Notes under the pieces: model-generated
The model's database searches: none
What the model was told of the DNA's origin: nothing
Seen by the model: only the letters and a program-made list of their open reading frames with translations
Shown here: one piece after another, positions 33,341 to 42,158 of the stretch
Numbering within the stretch: position 1 is the first letter of the stretch
Layout: every line of letters begins with the position of its first letter
Assembly (NCBI GenBank): GCA_965242905.1
Contig: CBDETM010000002.1
Span: 4,340,001-4,404,000, forward strand
Length of the DNA stretch: 64,000 nt
From: Bin5 sp965242905
GTDB taxonomy: Bacteria; Chloroflexota; Anaerolineae; Caldilineales; Caldilineaceae
Direction of reading: 5' to 3'
Translations under genes and position numbers: made by a program

Positions 33341-35965
33341 CTATTCGGCTACTGCGACGGGCGAGGAACCGTTCACGGCTTCGCTGGTGTCACTCGGCTC
33401 GGTACCCTCGACCTCACGGATCAAATCCTCGTGCCTGAGTACGGCCAGCGCCGCAACCGTGTCGCCTTCATCCAGATTTACGATGCGCACACCCATCGTT
33501 GGGCGCCCCTTGTGGCTGATTCCCGAGACCGCCGTTCGCAACACAATGCCGTTGCCGGTGATTACAGTGATTTGGTCATTCTCAGTGACAACCCGCGCCG
33601 CGATTATCGGGCCCAACTCGTCAAGCTTCCTGTGGTCCGTCGACCATACCCCTTGCGTATACCTGTTCTTGCGCGGGTACTCCGTAAGTGGGACACGCTT
33701 GCCTAGACCGAATTCGTGCAGAACAAAAAGATCGGCACCCGGCTTCACTACATCGAAGCCCGTGACCAGATCATCGCCAATCAAACGCATCGCCCAGACA
33801 CCGGCCGCCGCACGGCCCATAGCTCGCACCTGTTCCTCACGCATCCGCAGCGCTTTGCCCCCGCGTGTGACGATTATGAACTCCTGGCCGCCGTTCGTCA
33901 GCTGTGCCCATTCGAGCGAGTCCTCCTGGTCCAAATTCATGGCGATCACGCCGTTCTGACGAACATTCGAGAAAGCCGATACCTGCACCCGCTTGATGCG
34001 GGCCTTGCGTGTCAGAAGCGTTATATAAGAGGCCTGTTCAAAATCGCCCAGCGTCAACATCGTCGTGACCTGTTCGTCAGGCTGAAGCGTAAGAATGTTG
34101 GCGATATGAGCCCCTTTGGAGGTGCGGCTGCCCTCCGGCAACTCGTAAACGCGGCTGCTGTAGACCCTTCCCTTATTCGTAAAAAATAGAATGTGGTCCA
34201 GAGTACGCGCAAAGCGCAGGTCCATGACTTCGTCCTGGCCTCGTGTACTCATCCCCCTTACCCCGCGTCCACCGCGGCCTTGCGCCCGGAAGCTGTCGGC
34301 CTCCATTCTCTTGATGTAAGAATTGGCGCTGAAACTGATCAAGACGTTTTCCTGCGGTATCAGGTCCTCATCGCTGAAGTCGCCGCTGGCGAAGTGTAAT
34401 ATTCCCGTGCGCCGTTCATCGCCATATTTCTCCTTCATCTCGACGATGTCGCCACGAATCAGGCCCCGAATCTTCGCCGGATTGGCCAGCAGGTCTTCCA
34501 GATAGGCGATGCGCTCCATCACCTCCTGGTACTCATCTTCTATCCTTTGCCGCTCCAACGCCGCCAGGCGTCTCAGCTGCAGGTCTAGTATCGCCTGCGC
34601 CTGAACCAGACTCAGACTGAACCTTTCCACCAGCTGCGTTCGTGCCTCCTCCGCGCTGGCGGCATTGCGAATCGTGGCAATGACCTCGTCTAGGAACTGC
34701 AGCGCGATGCGCAATCCTTCCAGGACATGCGCCCGCTCGCGCTGCTTGGACAGGTCAAACTCGGTGCGTCGCGTGATCACCTCAAACCGGTGATCAATGT
34801 AAATCAGAAGGGCCCGCCGTAAGCCCAACGTCACTGGCCTGCCGTTCAGCAGCGAAAGGGCATTGACACTGAATGTTGACTGTAGTGGGGTAAACTTGAA
34901 GAGACGGTTCTGTTCCTTTCTGGGCGACGCACCGCGCTTCAGCTCGACAACGATGCGCATCCCGCTCCGGTCGCTCTCATCTCGCAGGTCGCTGATGCTG
35001 TCCAGTCGACCTGACCGGGCCAGCTCGGCGATCCGCTCCAGCAATGTCGTCTTGTTGACCTGATACGGGATCTCCGTCACGATGATGCGGAATCGGCCGC
35101 TGTCCGTCTCCTCAATCTGCGTCCTAGCGCGCACAAGTATGCGGCCGCGACCCGTGGCGAATGCATGCCGGATCCCTTCCGTCCCTAGTATCTCGCCCCC
35201 GGTCGGGAAGTCCGGTCCTTTCACCAGCTCCATCAGCTCTTCAAGACCGATCTGCTCGCGCCGCTCCCAGTTGTCGATGACATGGGCCACCGCGTCGCAG
35301 ATTTCACTCAGATTATGTGGAGGGATATTCGTGGCCATGCCCACGGCGATGCCGCTCGAGCCGTTGACCAGCATGTTGGGCAGCTTCCCAGGCAGTACCA
35401 ACGGCTCTTCCAGGCTGTCATCGAAATTCGGTCCCCAATCGACCGTATCCATTTCGATGTCCTGGAGCAGCATCTCGGTCAACTGCGCCAGCTTGGCCTC
35501 CGTGTAGCGCATCGCTGCGGGGCTGTCGCCGTCGATAGAGCCGAAATTCCCCTGGCCGTTCACCAGTGGATAGCGCAGACTGAACTCCTGTGCCATGCGC
35601 GCTAGCGCATCGTATACCGCCTGATCGTTGTGGGGGTGATACTTGCCCAGCACCTCTCCCACGATGCGGGCCGACTTCTTGTAGGACGAGTTCGCCCGCA
35701 GCCCCATATCGTGCATGGCATACAGGATGCGTCGGTGAACGGGTTTCAGCCCGTCGCGCGCGTCAGGCAGAGCTCGCGCCACGATAACGCTGACCGCATA
35801 GTCGAGAAAAGCGGTGCGCATCTCATCTTCGATAGAGACTTCCTCGACGCTCTGGGCAAACAGCCCGTTGCCATTGGCCCCGTTTCGGGTGGTCGGATCG
35901 TGCGGTAAACCGCCCATTCCATTCTCACCGGGGGCTGCGTCGTCTATACCGTTTGACTCACTCAT
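33341..35965 (-). CDS. gyrA: DNA gyrase subunit A
   Basis: The 874-residue protein has the full GyrA layout: a 35-residue N-terminal extension, the winged-helix region with AAMRYTE (active Tyr154), a long coiled-coil arm and a C-terminal pinwheel. The pinwheel has a GyrA-box-like QGRGGRG, which points to gyrase rather than topoisomerase IV. It cuts and rejoins DNA to introduce negative supercoils with GyrB. The quinolone-binding helix reads GKYHPHNDQAVYDA, so Asn113 and Gln115 occupy positions that are Gly81 and Ser83 in E. coli. Asp119 keeps the Asp87 position. gyrB is not in the window. Confidence 0.95.
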   Translation of the reverse strand: MSESNGIDDAAPGENGMGGLPHDPTTRNGANGNGLFAQSVEEVSIEDEMRTAFLDYAVSVIVARALPDARDGLKPVHRRILYAMHDMGLRANSSYKKSARIVGEVLGKYHPHNDQAVYDALARMAQEFSLRYPLVNGQGNFGSIDGDSPAAMRYTEAKLAQLTEMLLQDIEMDTVDWGPNFDDSLEEPLVLPGKLPNMLVNGSSGIAVGMATNIPPHNLSEICDAVAHVIDNWERREQIGLEELMELVKGPDFPTGGEILGTEGIRHAFATGRGRILVRARTQIEETDSGRFRIIVTEIPYQVNKTTLLERIAELARSGRLDSISDLRDESDRSGMRIVVELKRGASPRKEQNRLFKFTPLQSTFSVNALSLLNGRPVTLGLRRALLIYIDHRFEVITRRTEFDLSKQRERAHVLEGLRIALQFLDEVIATIRNAASAEEARTQLVERFSLSLVQAQAILDLQLRRLAALERQRIEDEYQEVMERIAYLEDLLANPAKIRGLIRGDIVEMKEKYGDERRTGILHFASGDFSDEDLIPQENVLISFSANSYIKRMEADSFRAQGRGGRGVRGMSTRGQDEVMDLRFARTLDHILFFTNKGRVYSSRVYELPEGSRTSKGAHIANILTLQPDEQVTTMLTLGDFEQASYITLLTRKARIKRVQVSAFSNVRQNGVIAMNLDQEDSLEWAQLTNGGQEFIIVTRGGKALRMREEQVRAMGRAAAGVWAMRLIGDDLVTGFDVVKPGADLFVLHEFGLGKRVPLTEYPRKNRYTQGVWSTDHRKLDELGPIIAARVVTENDQITVITGNGIVLRTAVSGISHKGRPTMGVRIVNLDEGDTVAALAVLRHEDLIREVEGTEPSDTSEAVNGSSPVAVAE

Positions 35966-36190
35966 TCACGTTCTCCCGCCACTATATCGTCCAACGTATT
36001 GGCCTCCGTCATCATCTGACTCGGAGTCCATTCCCTGAGTTTGGGTCGATTTCCGTTCTCGCCGGAGGGCCCTCTATGGCCGGTCGTCGACCTCGCCAAT
36101 TGGGGAAAAAGCGTGCGCCCTGGACTCTGACAAGCAGGGCTTTTGCCAACATTTAGTATACCCGATTTGCCCGAAATTGGCTAGCGAAAT

Positions 36191-36668
36191 CGGCCTGAAC
36201 GTGCCTACCAATATTGGTGTGAACTTTCCTGTACCTCGGGTAGCAACGGAGCCATCTCCCGTCCGCGCTCGACTCTGAGGCAGACCAAACGCAGTCTCTG
36301 ACAACTGACCACTAACCACTGCAGTTTGGGCGGTCGGGCCTATTCGGCCCTCCCTTGTGCGGGGGCTCCGCCCCCGCAACGCCCCCTCTCCTACAACATG
36401 CCTCGCCGACCTGGTGTCGATATTGGTGACAGGTGCCTAATCGAAGGTGTCTGGCCAGACCACGTCCCGTCAGTCCCATCAGATCCCCGCAGGTGCCGGC
36501 CTTGTGCCTGCCCTCGCACGGTCCCCAACTGACGGACTCCACCGTACGGCCAAGCCTGGGGCCTGCACTGCGTCCCGCCAAAAGACGTTTATCAATTCCA
36601 GCCACCGCAGCCATGGATTCCCCGCCAGACTGTCCTCACTCCTAGTCTGGGATGCACCCCGGCCTGAA
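36191..36668. mobile_element. MITE-like element B with 9-bp target duplication
   Basis: The element body (36200-36659, 460 bp) is flanked on both sides by CGGCCTGAA (36191-36199 and 36660-36668), a perfect 9-bp direct repeat. Its interior matches element A over about 440 bp. The right end TGGGATGCACCC is the same as in A. The left end (CGTGCCTACCAAT) is a decayed form of A's GGGTGCATCCCAAT. The copies differ in roughly one base in seven or eight by eye. Confidence 0.78.
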
Positions 36669-36840
36669 GACCATCCGGCGCCCATCCCCGCGCCAGTCCT
36701 CGCAGGGGGTGAAGTAGTGAACTGATCTGCTGAAAAGGCCGGGCTTCAAGGCCGTTCTAAGGAAGGGCCCTGATGATTCAACGGGTAAAGATTGTTGAGA
36801 GTCCCGCACCACCTGCGGCCCTCACTCGCCCTACCCGGAC

Positions 36841-36874
36841 AAACAGAAACGGACAGGGTCTGCACCCTGTCCGT
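36841..36874 (-). terminator. Rho-independent terminator of rplI
   Basis: ACGGACAGGGT and ACCCTGTCCGT form a perfect 11-bp stem with a four-base loop. On the minus strand the stem is followed by TTCTGTTT. It lies about 40 bases after the rplI stop. Confidence 0.85.
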
Positions 36875-36915
36875 CATATACTCTCTAACGTATTCTATGC
36901 GAACGACGGCTGAGA

Positions 36916-37509
36916 TCAGCCTTCTGCCGAGTCATCCTCCATATCGGCATCTGATTCGTCATCTAACAACTCTGCCGCCGCCTCAGCTTCCGCTTCTGCT
37001 TGAGCCGCCGCCTCACGGTCCTGTTCTCTCTGTTCGGCGTCTGCCCATCCTTCGTTCTCCCGCACAACTGCAACGGCAAAGGTAGCCTCTACTTCGGCCA
37101 TCAACCGAATTGTCACGTCGTACAGGCCTAATTCCCGAATCGGCTGGCTCAGTAGAATTCGCCTGCGGTCTACTTCGAATTCGACTGTCTCCTCCAATCG
37201 TTCGGCGATATCCGACGTGGTAATCGATCCGTAAAGCCGGTCGTTATCTCCTGCCCTCACGTTAAAGAGCAACTGCTGCCCGCCAAGGACCTCCGCTTGG
37301 GCATCGGCATTCGACCGTTCCTGCGCACGCTTTCGTATCGCCGCCTGGCGAATATCCTCCGCCTGTTTCAAGGCGCCCTTGGTCGCCAGAATCGCCTCTC
37401 TTCGCGGGAGCAGATAGTTGCGGGCATAGCCTCTTGCCACCGTATGGACTTCGCCGGCAAGGCCCAAACTGGGAATATCTTCGGTTAGCAATACTTTCAT
37501 GCGAGCCAT
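36916..37509 (-). CDS. rplI: Ribosomal protein L9 with long acidic tail
   Basis: The 197-residue protein begins MARMKVLLTEDIPSLG and has YARNYLLPRREA, the RNA-binding N-domain signature of L9, followed by the long helix and the C-domain. AAGGA precedes the first ATG, though the Met at residue 4 is the usual L9 start. L9 stabilises the 23S rRNA L1 stalk base. Usual L9 is near 150 residues. Here about 45 extra residues rich in Ala, Glu and Asp follow the C-domain. Its own terminator follows, so it is expressed without rpsR or ssb, which are its usual neighbours and are absent here. Confidence 0.93.
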   Translation of the reverse strand: MARMKVLLTEDIPSLGLAGEVHTVARGYARNYLLPRREAILATKGALKQAEDIRQAAIRKRAQERSNADAQAEVLGGQQLLFNVRAGDNDRLYGSITTSDIAERLEETVEFEVDRRRILLSQPIRELGLYDVTIRLMAEVEATFAVAVVRENEGWADAEQREQDREAAAQAEAEAEAAAELLDDESDADMEDDSAEG

Positions 37510-37812
37510 CGTTTTAACGTCCTTCCCGTCTCCAGCGACTGCTCAGGGTGAACGGGCCTGCTCTCCTGCATAAAGCAGGACCAAGAACTCAGCCGCACCA
37601 GTGTACCGGGTTGTGGCCCTTTTCTTATGCCCGGGGCCCGATCCGTTTGCTTCCCCTGTAGCAAAGCCTCCATTTGATAGGTATACTACGACCACGTATT
37701 GTACACTGGCTGCAGGTTGGCGCCAAAATATTGAGGCCGCGAGATGTACGGCTTCATGCAGTCTCCATCGACTCAAAGCGCCGATACGACCGCAATCTCA
37801 GGAGGTCGGAGC
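37510..37812. other. 303-bp divergent intergenic region
   Basis: It separates minus-strand rplI from the plus-strand response regulator. Apart from the regulator promoter listed separately, I recognise nothing; no rplI promoter with good boxes is visible. Confidence 0.55.
37674..37702 (+). promoter_or_regulatory. Promoter for the response regulator gene
   Basis: TTGATA (37674-37679) and TATTGT (37697-37702) are 17 bases apart. The start codon at 37813 is about 105 bases after the likely start site. Confidence 0.5.
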
Positions 37813-38511
37813 ATGAAACGGGAACGCGTACTGATCGTGGAAGACGAACCAGCCGTTGCCAGGGGCCTGGAGTACGCGCTGAAGCAGGAAGGGTTCGAAG
37901 TCTTCTGGGCCAAAACCGGCGCCCAGGCGCTTGAAATGACCAAGAGAGAACAGCCCGACCTGATCACTCTCGACCTGCGTCTGCCCGATATGAGTGGCTA
38001 TGACGTCTGCCGAGCCCTTCGTTCCCAGAGCCATCGTCAACCGATCCTGATGTTGACTGCCAGAGATGAAGAACTAGACAAAGTGCTTGGCCTGGAACTG
38101 GGAGCCGACGACTACATGGTCAAGCCCTACGGTCTGCGCGAACTGGTGTCGCGGATTCGCGCCCTCTTGCGCCGCGCCTACGGCGAACTGGCTGCCCAAT
38201 CTGATACCCAGGTCCACCGATTCGAGGATCTTGAAATCGACCTGACGCATCTCGAAGTGCGCCTGGAAGGCGAGATCGTCGAGCTTACGCCTACCGAGTT
38301 TCGGCTGCTTCACTACCTTGCCGCTCGGCCCAACGTGCCGGTCAGCCGCAGTGGCCTCGTCGAGGCCGTGTGGGGATACGAAGGCGATGTCAACAGCGAC
38401 CGCACAGTCGACGTACATATCCGGCACCTGCGCCAGAAGATCGAACGCGACGCGGCCAACCCGACAAAACTTGTAACTGTCCGCGGCTTCGGTTACAAGT
38501 TCCAGAGCTGA
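37813..38511 (+). CDS. OmpR/PhoB-family response regulator
   Basis: The ATG at 37813 has AGGAGG seven bases upstream and gives 232 residues. An upstream in-frame ATG (37744) would add a non-homologous leader. The receiver domain holds the acidic pair in IVEDEP and the phospho-acceptor Asp54 in LDLRLPD, with the switch Lys in MVKPYG. The C-terminal winged helix has TPTEFRLLHYLA and DVHIRHLRQKIE...VRGFGYKF. It is a DNA-binding regulator activated by phosphorylation. The likely partner kinase is at 40247, after a PDZ protein gene. Confidence 0.94.
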   Translation: MKRERVLIVEDEPAVARGLEYALKQEGFEVFWAKTGAQALEMTKREQPDLITLDLRLPDMSGYDVCRALRSQSHRQPILMLTARDEELDKVLGLELGADDYMVKPYGLRELVSRIRALLRRAYGELAAQSDTQVHRFEDLEIDLTHLEVRLEGEIVELTPTEFRLLHYLAARPNVPVSRSGLVEAVWGYEGDVNSDRTVDVHIRHLRQKIERDAANPTKLVTVRGFGYKFQS

Positions 38512-38640
38512 GACAAACTGCGTGCTGCTTTCTAATGCACAAATGTCCTCTGGCTTGGTCGCCGGCTGCTCAGCCGCCATGATTCAAATAGCGTTGCTCG
38601 TCATTCTTGGCCCCAAGTCTGAACAGGCTCATCAGCCCAA

Positions 38641-38668
38641 TTTGCCGGCTGGCAAAGGAGTTTTCCTT
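38641..38668 (+). terminator. Possible terminator after the response regulator
   Basis: TTTGCC (38641-38646) pairs with GGCAAA (38651-38656) around GGCT. GGAG and then a T-rich run (TTTTCCTTTATT) follow. A second small hairpin, AAAGGC/GCCTTT, lies at 38688-38704. Confidence 0.4.
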
Positions 38669-38778
38669 TATTGCGAAACCTTAATGTAAAGGCAACCAGC
38701 CTTTCAATTTGAGGCGCTACACTGTAACTGTAGTCACTGGTATAACCGCACTGTGTAGCACAGCTAAAGGAGAATAGA

Positions 38779-40041
38779 ATGAGACAGCAAATACGAATGA
38801 CCGGCGCCATACCTTCGCCAAACATGTCCAAACGGAAGCTTGGGGTCCTGGTCGCAGTGGCCCTCTTTGCCTTTCTGGCCCTGGCAGGCACCGCTTCGGC
38901 GGCTTCGCTGTCGGAACGCATCAAGCCGGAACCCGGCGTTCTGATCGTGGCGGTCGGCGAGGAGACCCCAGCCTCCGAGGCCGGCCTTGCGCGCGGCGAC
39001 ATCCTTCTGGCCATCGACGGTGACATGGTCAATACCGCCGCCGAGCTGCAGCACGTCATCCTGATGCGCGACCCGGGCGACATCCTTGAACTCACGGTGA
39101 AGCGCGGCGACGAAGAGTTGACGCTGACAGTCACCTTGGCCGATAGGGACGGCTACCCGCTTCTGGGCGTGGCGCCGGATGTTCCCCGGATCCAGGGCAT
39201 GAGAGCGCAGCGCGGGCGTGCTCCGGCAATGCCTGGCTTCGGACGCAGCCCCAATTTCGAGCGTTTCAGAGGGATGGAACGATTCCCCATCTTCGTTGGC
39301 GATGGCGCGCAGGTCACCGCGGTGCTGGACGAGAGCCCGGCCGCGACAGCCGGCTTGATGGCCGGCGACCTGATCACCGCCATTGACGACAACGAGATTA
39401 CAGGTATGAGAGACTTGGCTGAGGCCGTTGCCGCATACAGCCCCGGTGACGTTGTCGACCTGACAGTGGATCGCGAAGGAGAGACCACGAACCTGAGTCT
39501 GACGCTCGGCACACATCCGGATGACGGTGAAAAAGCCTTCATCGGCGTTAGCATCGCACCGGCAGAACGATTCCGTGGCGATATGAACCGACCTGATCAT
39601 GACCGCCGTCAGCCGTGGGGCAACCGCTTTGGCTTCGCAATGCCGTTTGGCGGCCGGTTCGGCAACGGCTTCCCCTTCATCGAACTGCCGGACGGGGCTC
39701 TCGTGATGAGCGTGCAGGACCAGGGGCCGGCGGCTCTCGCAGAACTGCAGCAAGGCGATGTGATCACCGCGGTTGGCGACACCGAAATCTCCGGCTATGA
39801 GGACTTGGTCGAGGCCCTGGCCGGTCACAGTCCAGGTGATGAAGTCGAAATAACAGCGACGCGCAACGGTGAGACCATTGCAACAACAGTCACGCTCGGC
39901 GCCCATCCCGAAGATGAGGACAAGGCATTTCTGGGTGTCTCCATCATGCCCCTCGAACGCCTTCGCATGCAGATGAAGGAGCTGCATGACCAGGACCGGG
40001 AAGAGCAGAAGAACGCCCACGAGTCGCAGAGCAGTTCATAA
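38779..40041 (+). CDS. Exported triple-PDZ protein without protease domain
   Basis: The 420-residue protein has AAGGAG six bases before its ATG and an N-terminal signal or anchor segment (about 20-43). Three PDZ domains follow (about 48-125, 170-255 and 310-395). Each has the G-[LI]-x-x-GD-[IL]-[IL]-x-[AV] core, with ESPAATAGLMAGDLITAI as an example. Each of the last two is followed by a repeated L-G-x-HP-[ED]-D unit. No trypsin-like catalytic domain is present, unlike HtrA. Such proteins bind exposed C-termini or act as adaptors outside the membrane. Its position between a response regulator and its kinase suggests that it senses or modulates envelope stress. Confidence 0.85.
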   Translation: MRQQIRMTGAIPSPNMSKRKLGVLVAVALFAFLALAGTASAASLSERIKPEPGVLIVAVGEETPASEAGLARGDILLAIDGDMVNTAAELQHVILMRDPGDILELTVKRGDEELTLTVTLADRDGYPLLGVAPDVPRIQGMRAQRGRAPAMPGFGRSPNFERFRGMERFPIFVGDGAQVTAVLDESPAATAGLMAGDLITAIDDNEITGMRDLAEAVAAYSPGDVVDLTVDREGETTNLSLTLGTHPDDGEKAFIGVSIAPAERFRGDMNRPDHDRRQPWGNRFGFAMPFGGRFGNGFPFIELPDGALVMSVQDQGPAALAELQQGDVITAVGDTEISGYEDLVEALAGHSPGDEVEITATRNGETIATTVTLGAHPEDEDKAFLGVSIMPLERLRMQMKELHDQDREEQKNAHESQSSS

Positions 40042-40063
40042 AACATATCTGCCTTTATGACCA

Positions 40064-40115
40064 CCAGCTTCTGAAGCGACCCTGCATAGTGAAGTGCACC
40101 CGCCTCAGAAGCTGG
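40064..40115 (+). promoter_or_regulatory. Long-range inverted repeat after the PDZ gene
   Basis: CCAGCTTCTGA (40064-40074) and TCAGAAGCTGG (40105-40115) are perfect complements separated by 30 bases. Together with the next hairpin it makes a structured spacer between the PDZ and kinase genes. Confidence 0.55.
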
Positions 40116-40131
40116 CAAATCCAAAACGCAC

Positions 40132-40172
40132 TCCGCTCTGCGTTCGGCTGACAGACCGCAGAGCGGACTCTT
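40132..40172 (+). terminator. Hairpin with T-rich tail before the kinase gene
   Basis: TCCGCTCTGCG (40132-40142) pairs with CGCAGAGCGGA (40157-40167), an 11-bp perfect stem, and CTCTTCT follows. It could end the PDZ transcript or lower kinase expression relative to it. Confidence 0.5.
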
Positions 40173-40246
40173 CTATGCAGGACCAGTACGGAAGGCGACG
40201 TATCGAGACCGCTTGGCCCGTCCCTTAATGGTGTAAAGATGCAAAC

Positions 40247-41974
40247 ATGCTGAACTCGATTCGCTGGCGTCTGATCATTAGCTACACTGCTTTGACTCTG
40301 TTAACGATCCTGCTTATCGGGGTCGTCGCCCTCGGCCTGCTCACTCGATACATGGCCGCCCGCGAATATGAGACGCTCGTCCTCAACGCCGAGGCCGTAG
40401 CACGCATGGCTGAGCCGCTCCTGGTCCGCTCGAATCAGGGCCTTCGTCTTCAACAACTGGCGATAACTTCCGGCTTCCTTACCAATACGGAACTGACGAT
40501 TCTGGACAGTGACCATCGGGCGCTTGCCCACTCACAGATGCGCCTGGCCCCTTTAGATTCAAGGCCTGCCCTACTGAGCTTGCTCAGCGACCTCTCCCGC
40601 CGTGACAGAGAGAACTGGCAGAAGGGTATGGTCAGCCCTGTCATCGTGATCTCCGGTTCCGGGCACCCACGCGGAATGTTCGCCATGGACCTTGACGAGG
40701 GCGGCACACAGGATGAGGAGGCGGCCGCCCTGTCGCTCGAAAGACGTCCCGGCTTCCTGGGGGACAGGCTGGTCATCGTCGATCCTGGTGACGCTTCACT
40801 TGACAACGAGAACACAACGCAAAATCGCGCCGTGACGCTCAATGTTCTTTCGACGCCGCGAATTTGGCGCATTGTTTTCGGCTACGCCCCCGGGGCCGTG
40901 CCCCCGCCTGCAGAAGGACCTCAAGTTACCGTCCCCGTCCAACACGACGATCAGGTTGTCGGTTACGTCCAGATGACCAACAGATTCACCTTTTTTGCCG
41001 AGCCGCTTCTCGCCATTCGTCGCGCACTGATGGTGGCAGGGCTGGGCGCAGTCCTCGTGGCCGTCATGCTCGGATTCCTGATGAGCCGGACACTGACTGC
41101 CCCCTTGATGGCCCTCGAAACCGCAACCCAGCAGATGGAAGAGGGAGACCTGGCCGTACGCGCGCCCGAAACGGTCGGTGAAATCGGCGACCTCTCCCGC
41201 CGCTTCAACCGCATGGCAGCACGTCTTCAAGCAACCTTTGCCGACCTGGCCGCTGAACGAGATGCCCTGCGCCGTTTCATAGCAGACGCCTCCCACGAAC
41301 TGCGAACTCCGCTGACCGCCCTGCGCCAGTTCATCGAGATCCTGCAGGGCCAGGCCGGCGGAGAACCGGAAACGCGTTCCGAGTTCCTGGGCGAAAGCCA
41401 GCGACAGCTGGAACGACTGCAATGGATGACAGGTCACTTGCTAGACCTTTCCCGCCTCGAAGGCGGCGTCGCAGCCCTGGATATCGCCCAGCATGACCTC
41501 GCAGGCCTCCTGGAAGAATCTCTGGCCCCATTCCGGTCGACTGCCGCGGCCAAACAGATCGACCTGCGCCTGTCTCTGGCCGAAGGACTCGACACGATCT
41601 GGTGTGACCGGGCCAGCCTTGGGATGGCGCTGGCCAACCTCCTGGATAACGCGCTGAAATTCACCCAGCCAGGGGGATTCGTCGAACTTGCCGCCGCCGG
41701 GGAAGCCCATGCTACGCTTCTGACCGTAGCCGACAGTGGGCCGGGAATCCAGCCGGCCGACCAGGAACAGATCTTCGAGCGCTTCTATCGCGGCGACAAG
41801 AGCGAACAGCTTCCCGGCGTAGGATTGGGCCTTGCCATCGTCAAAAGCGCCGTCGAAGCGCACGGCGGACGTGTGAGCGTGGAAAACCGTGACGGCGCAA
41901 ACTTTACCATCGAGCTCCCAGCAGACCCTCTGAGGGGCCAGCCGGACGGTAGCCCCCCGGCGGCCCTCGCCTGA
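40247..41974 (+). CDS. Sensor histidine kinase
   Basis: The 575-residue protein has an N-terminal membrane helix (about 10-32), an outside sensor region of about 220 residues and a second helix (about 260-280). A HAMP linker (PLMALETATQQMEEGDLAVRA) follows, then the H box FIADASHELRTPLTALRQF (phospho-His350) and the ATPase domain with N box (LANLLDNALKFT), G1 (DSGPGI) and G2 (GVGLGLAIV). It autophosphorylates and passes phosphate to a regulator, most likely that at 37813. The ribosome-binding site is weak. The sensed signal is unknown. Confidence 0.93.
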   Translation: MLNSIRWRLIISYTALTLLTILLIGVVALGLLTRYMAAREYETLVLNAEAVARMAEPLLVRSNQGLRLQQLAITSGFLTNTELTILDSDHRALAHSQMRLAPLDSRPALLSLLSDLSRRDRENWQKGMVSPVIVISGSGHPRGMFAMDLDEGGTQDEEAAALSLERRPGFLGDRLVIVDPGDASLDNENTTQNRAVTLNVLSTPRIWRIVFGYAPGAVPPPAEGPQVTVPVQHDDQVVGYVQMTNRFTFFAEPLLAIRRALMVAGLGAVLVAVMLGFLMSRTLTAPLMALETATQQMEEGDLAVRAPETVGEIGDLSRRFNRMAARLQATFADLAAERDALRRFIADASHELRTPLTALRQFIEILQGQAGGEPETRSEFLGESQRQLERLQWMTGHLLDLSRLEGGVAALDIAQHDLAGLLEESLAPFRSTAAAKQIDLRLSLAEGLDTIWCDRASLGMALANLLDNALKFTQPGGFVELAAAGEAHATLLTVADSGPGIQPADQEQIFERFYRGDKSEQLPGVGLGLAIVKSAVEAHGGRVSVENRDGANFTIELPADPLRGQPDGSPPAALA

Positions 41975-42011
41975 AAGGAACTCTTCAGAGCCGGCACAGC
42001 CTCTGAGAATC

Positions 42012-42044
42012 AAAAAAGCCCGGCGCACTAACGGCCGCCAGGCT
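42012..42044 (-). terminator. Terminator of the Trm112-like gene
   Basis: AGCCCGGCG and CGCCAGGCT pair with one mismatch. On the minus strand a run of six T follows the stem. It serves the minus-strand gene ending at 42159 and lies just past the kinase stop. Confidence 0.75.
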
Positions 42045-42158
42045 CCTCTGCGATTTACACTGCACTACCATTAGGACCGAGCTTCCGCCGTACGTGAAAC
42101 GGCTTCCGCCATGCCCTCCCGCACGCCGGTCTTCTGTCCCCGGCAATTGGGAAAAACC

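Larger units (their letters stand above)
35966..36915. other. 950-bp stretch between gyrA and rplI
   Basis: No supported gene. It contains MITE-like element B with its 9-bp flanks (36191-36668) and the rplI terminator. I find no clear gyrA promoter: a TATACT on the minus strand at 36160-36155 has no matching -35 box. Confidence 0.6.

Noticed and set aside
38764..40020. 418-residue minus-strand frame opposite the PDZ gene
   Set aside because: It is the mirror of a gene with clear PDZ domains, signal segment and ribosome-binding site. Its Cys/His-rich product has no domain.
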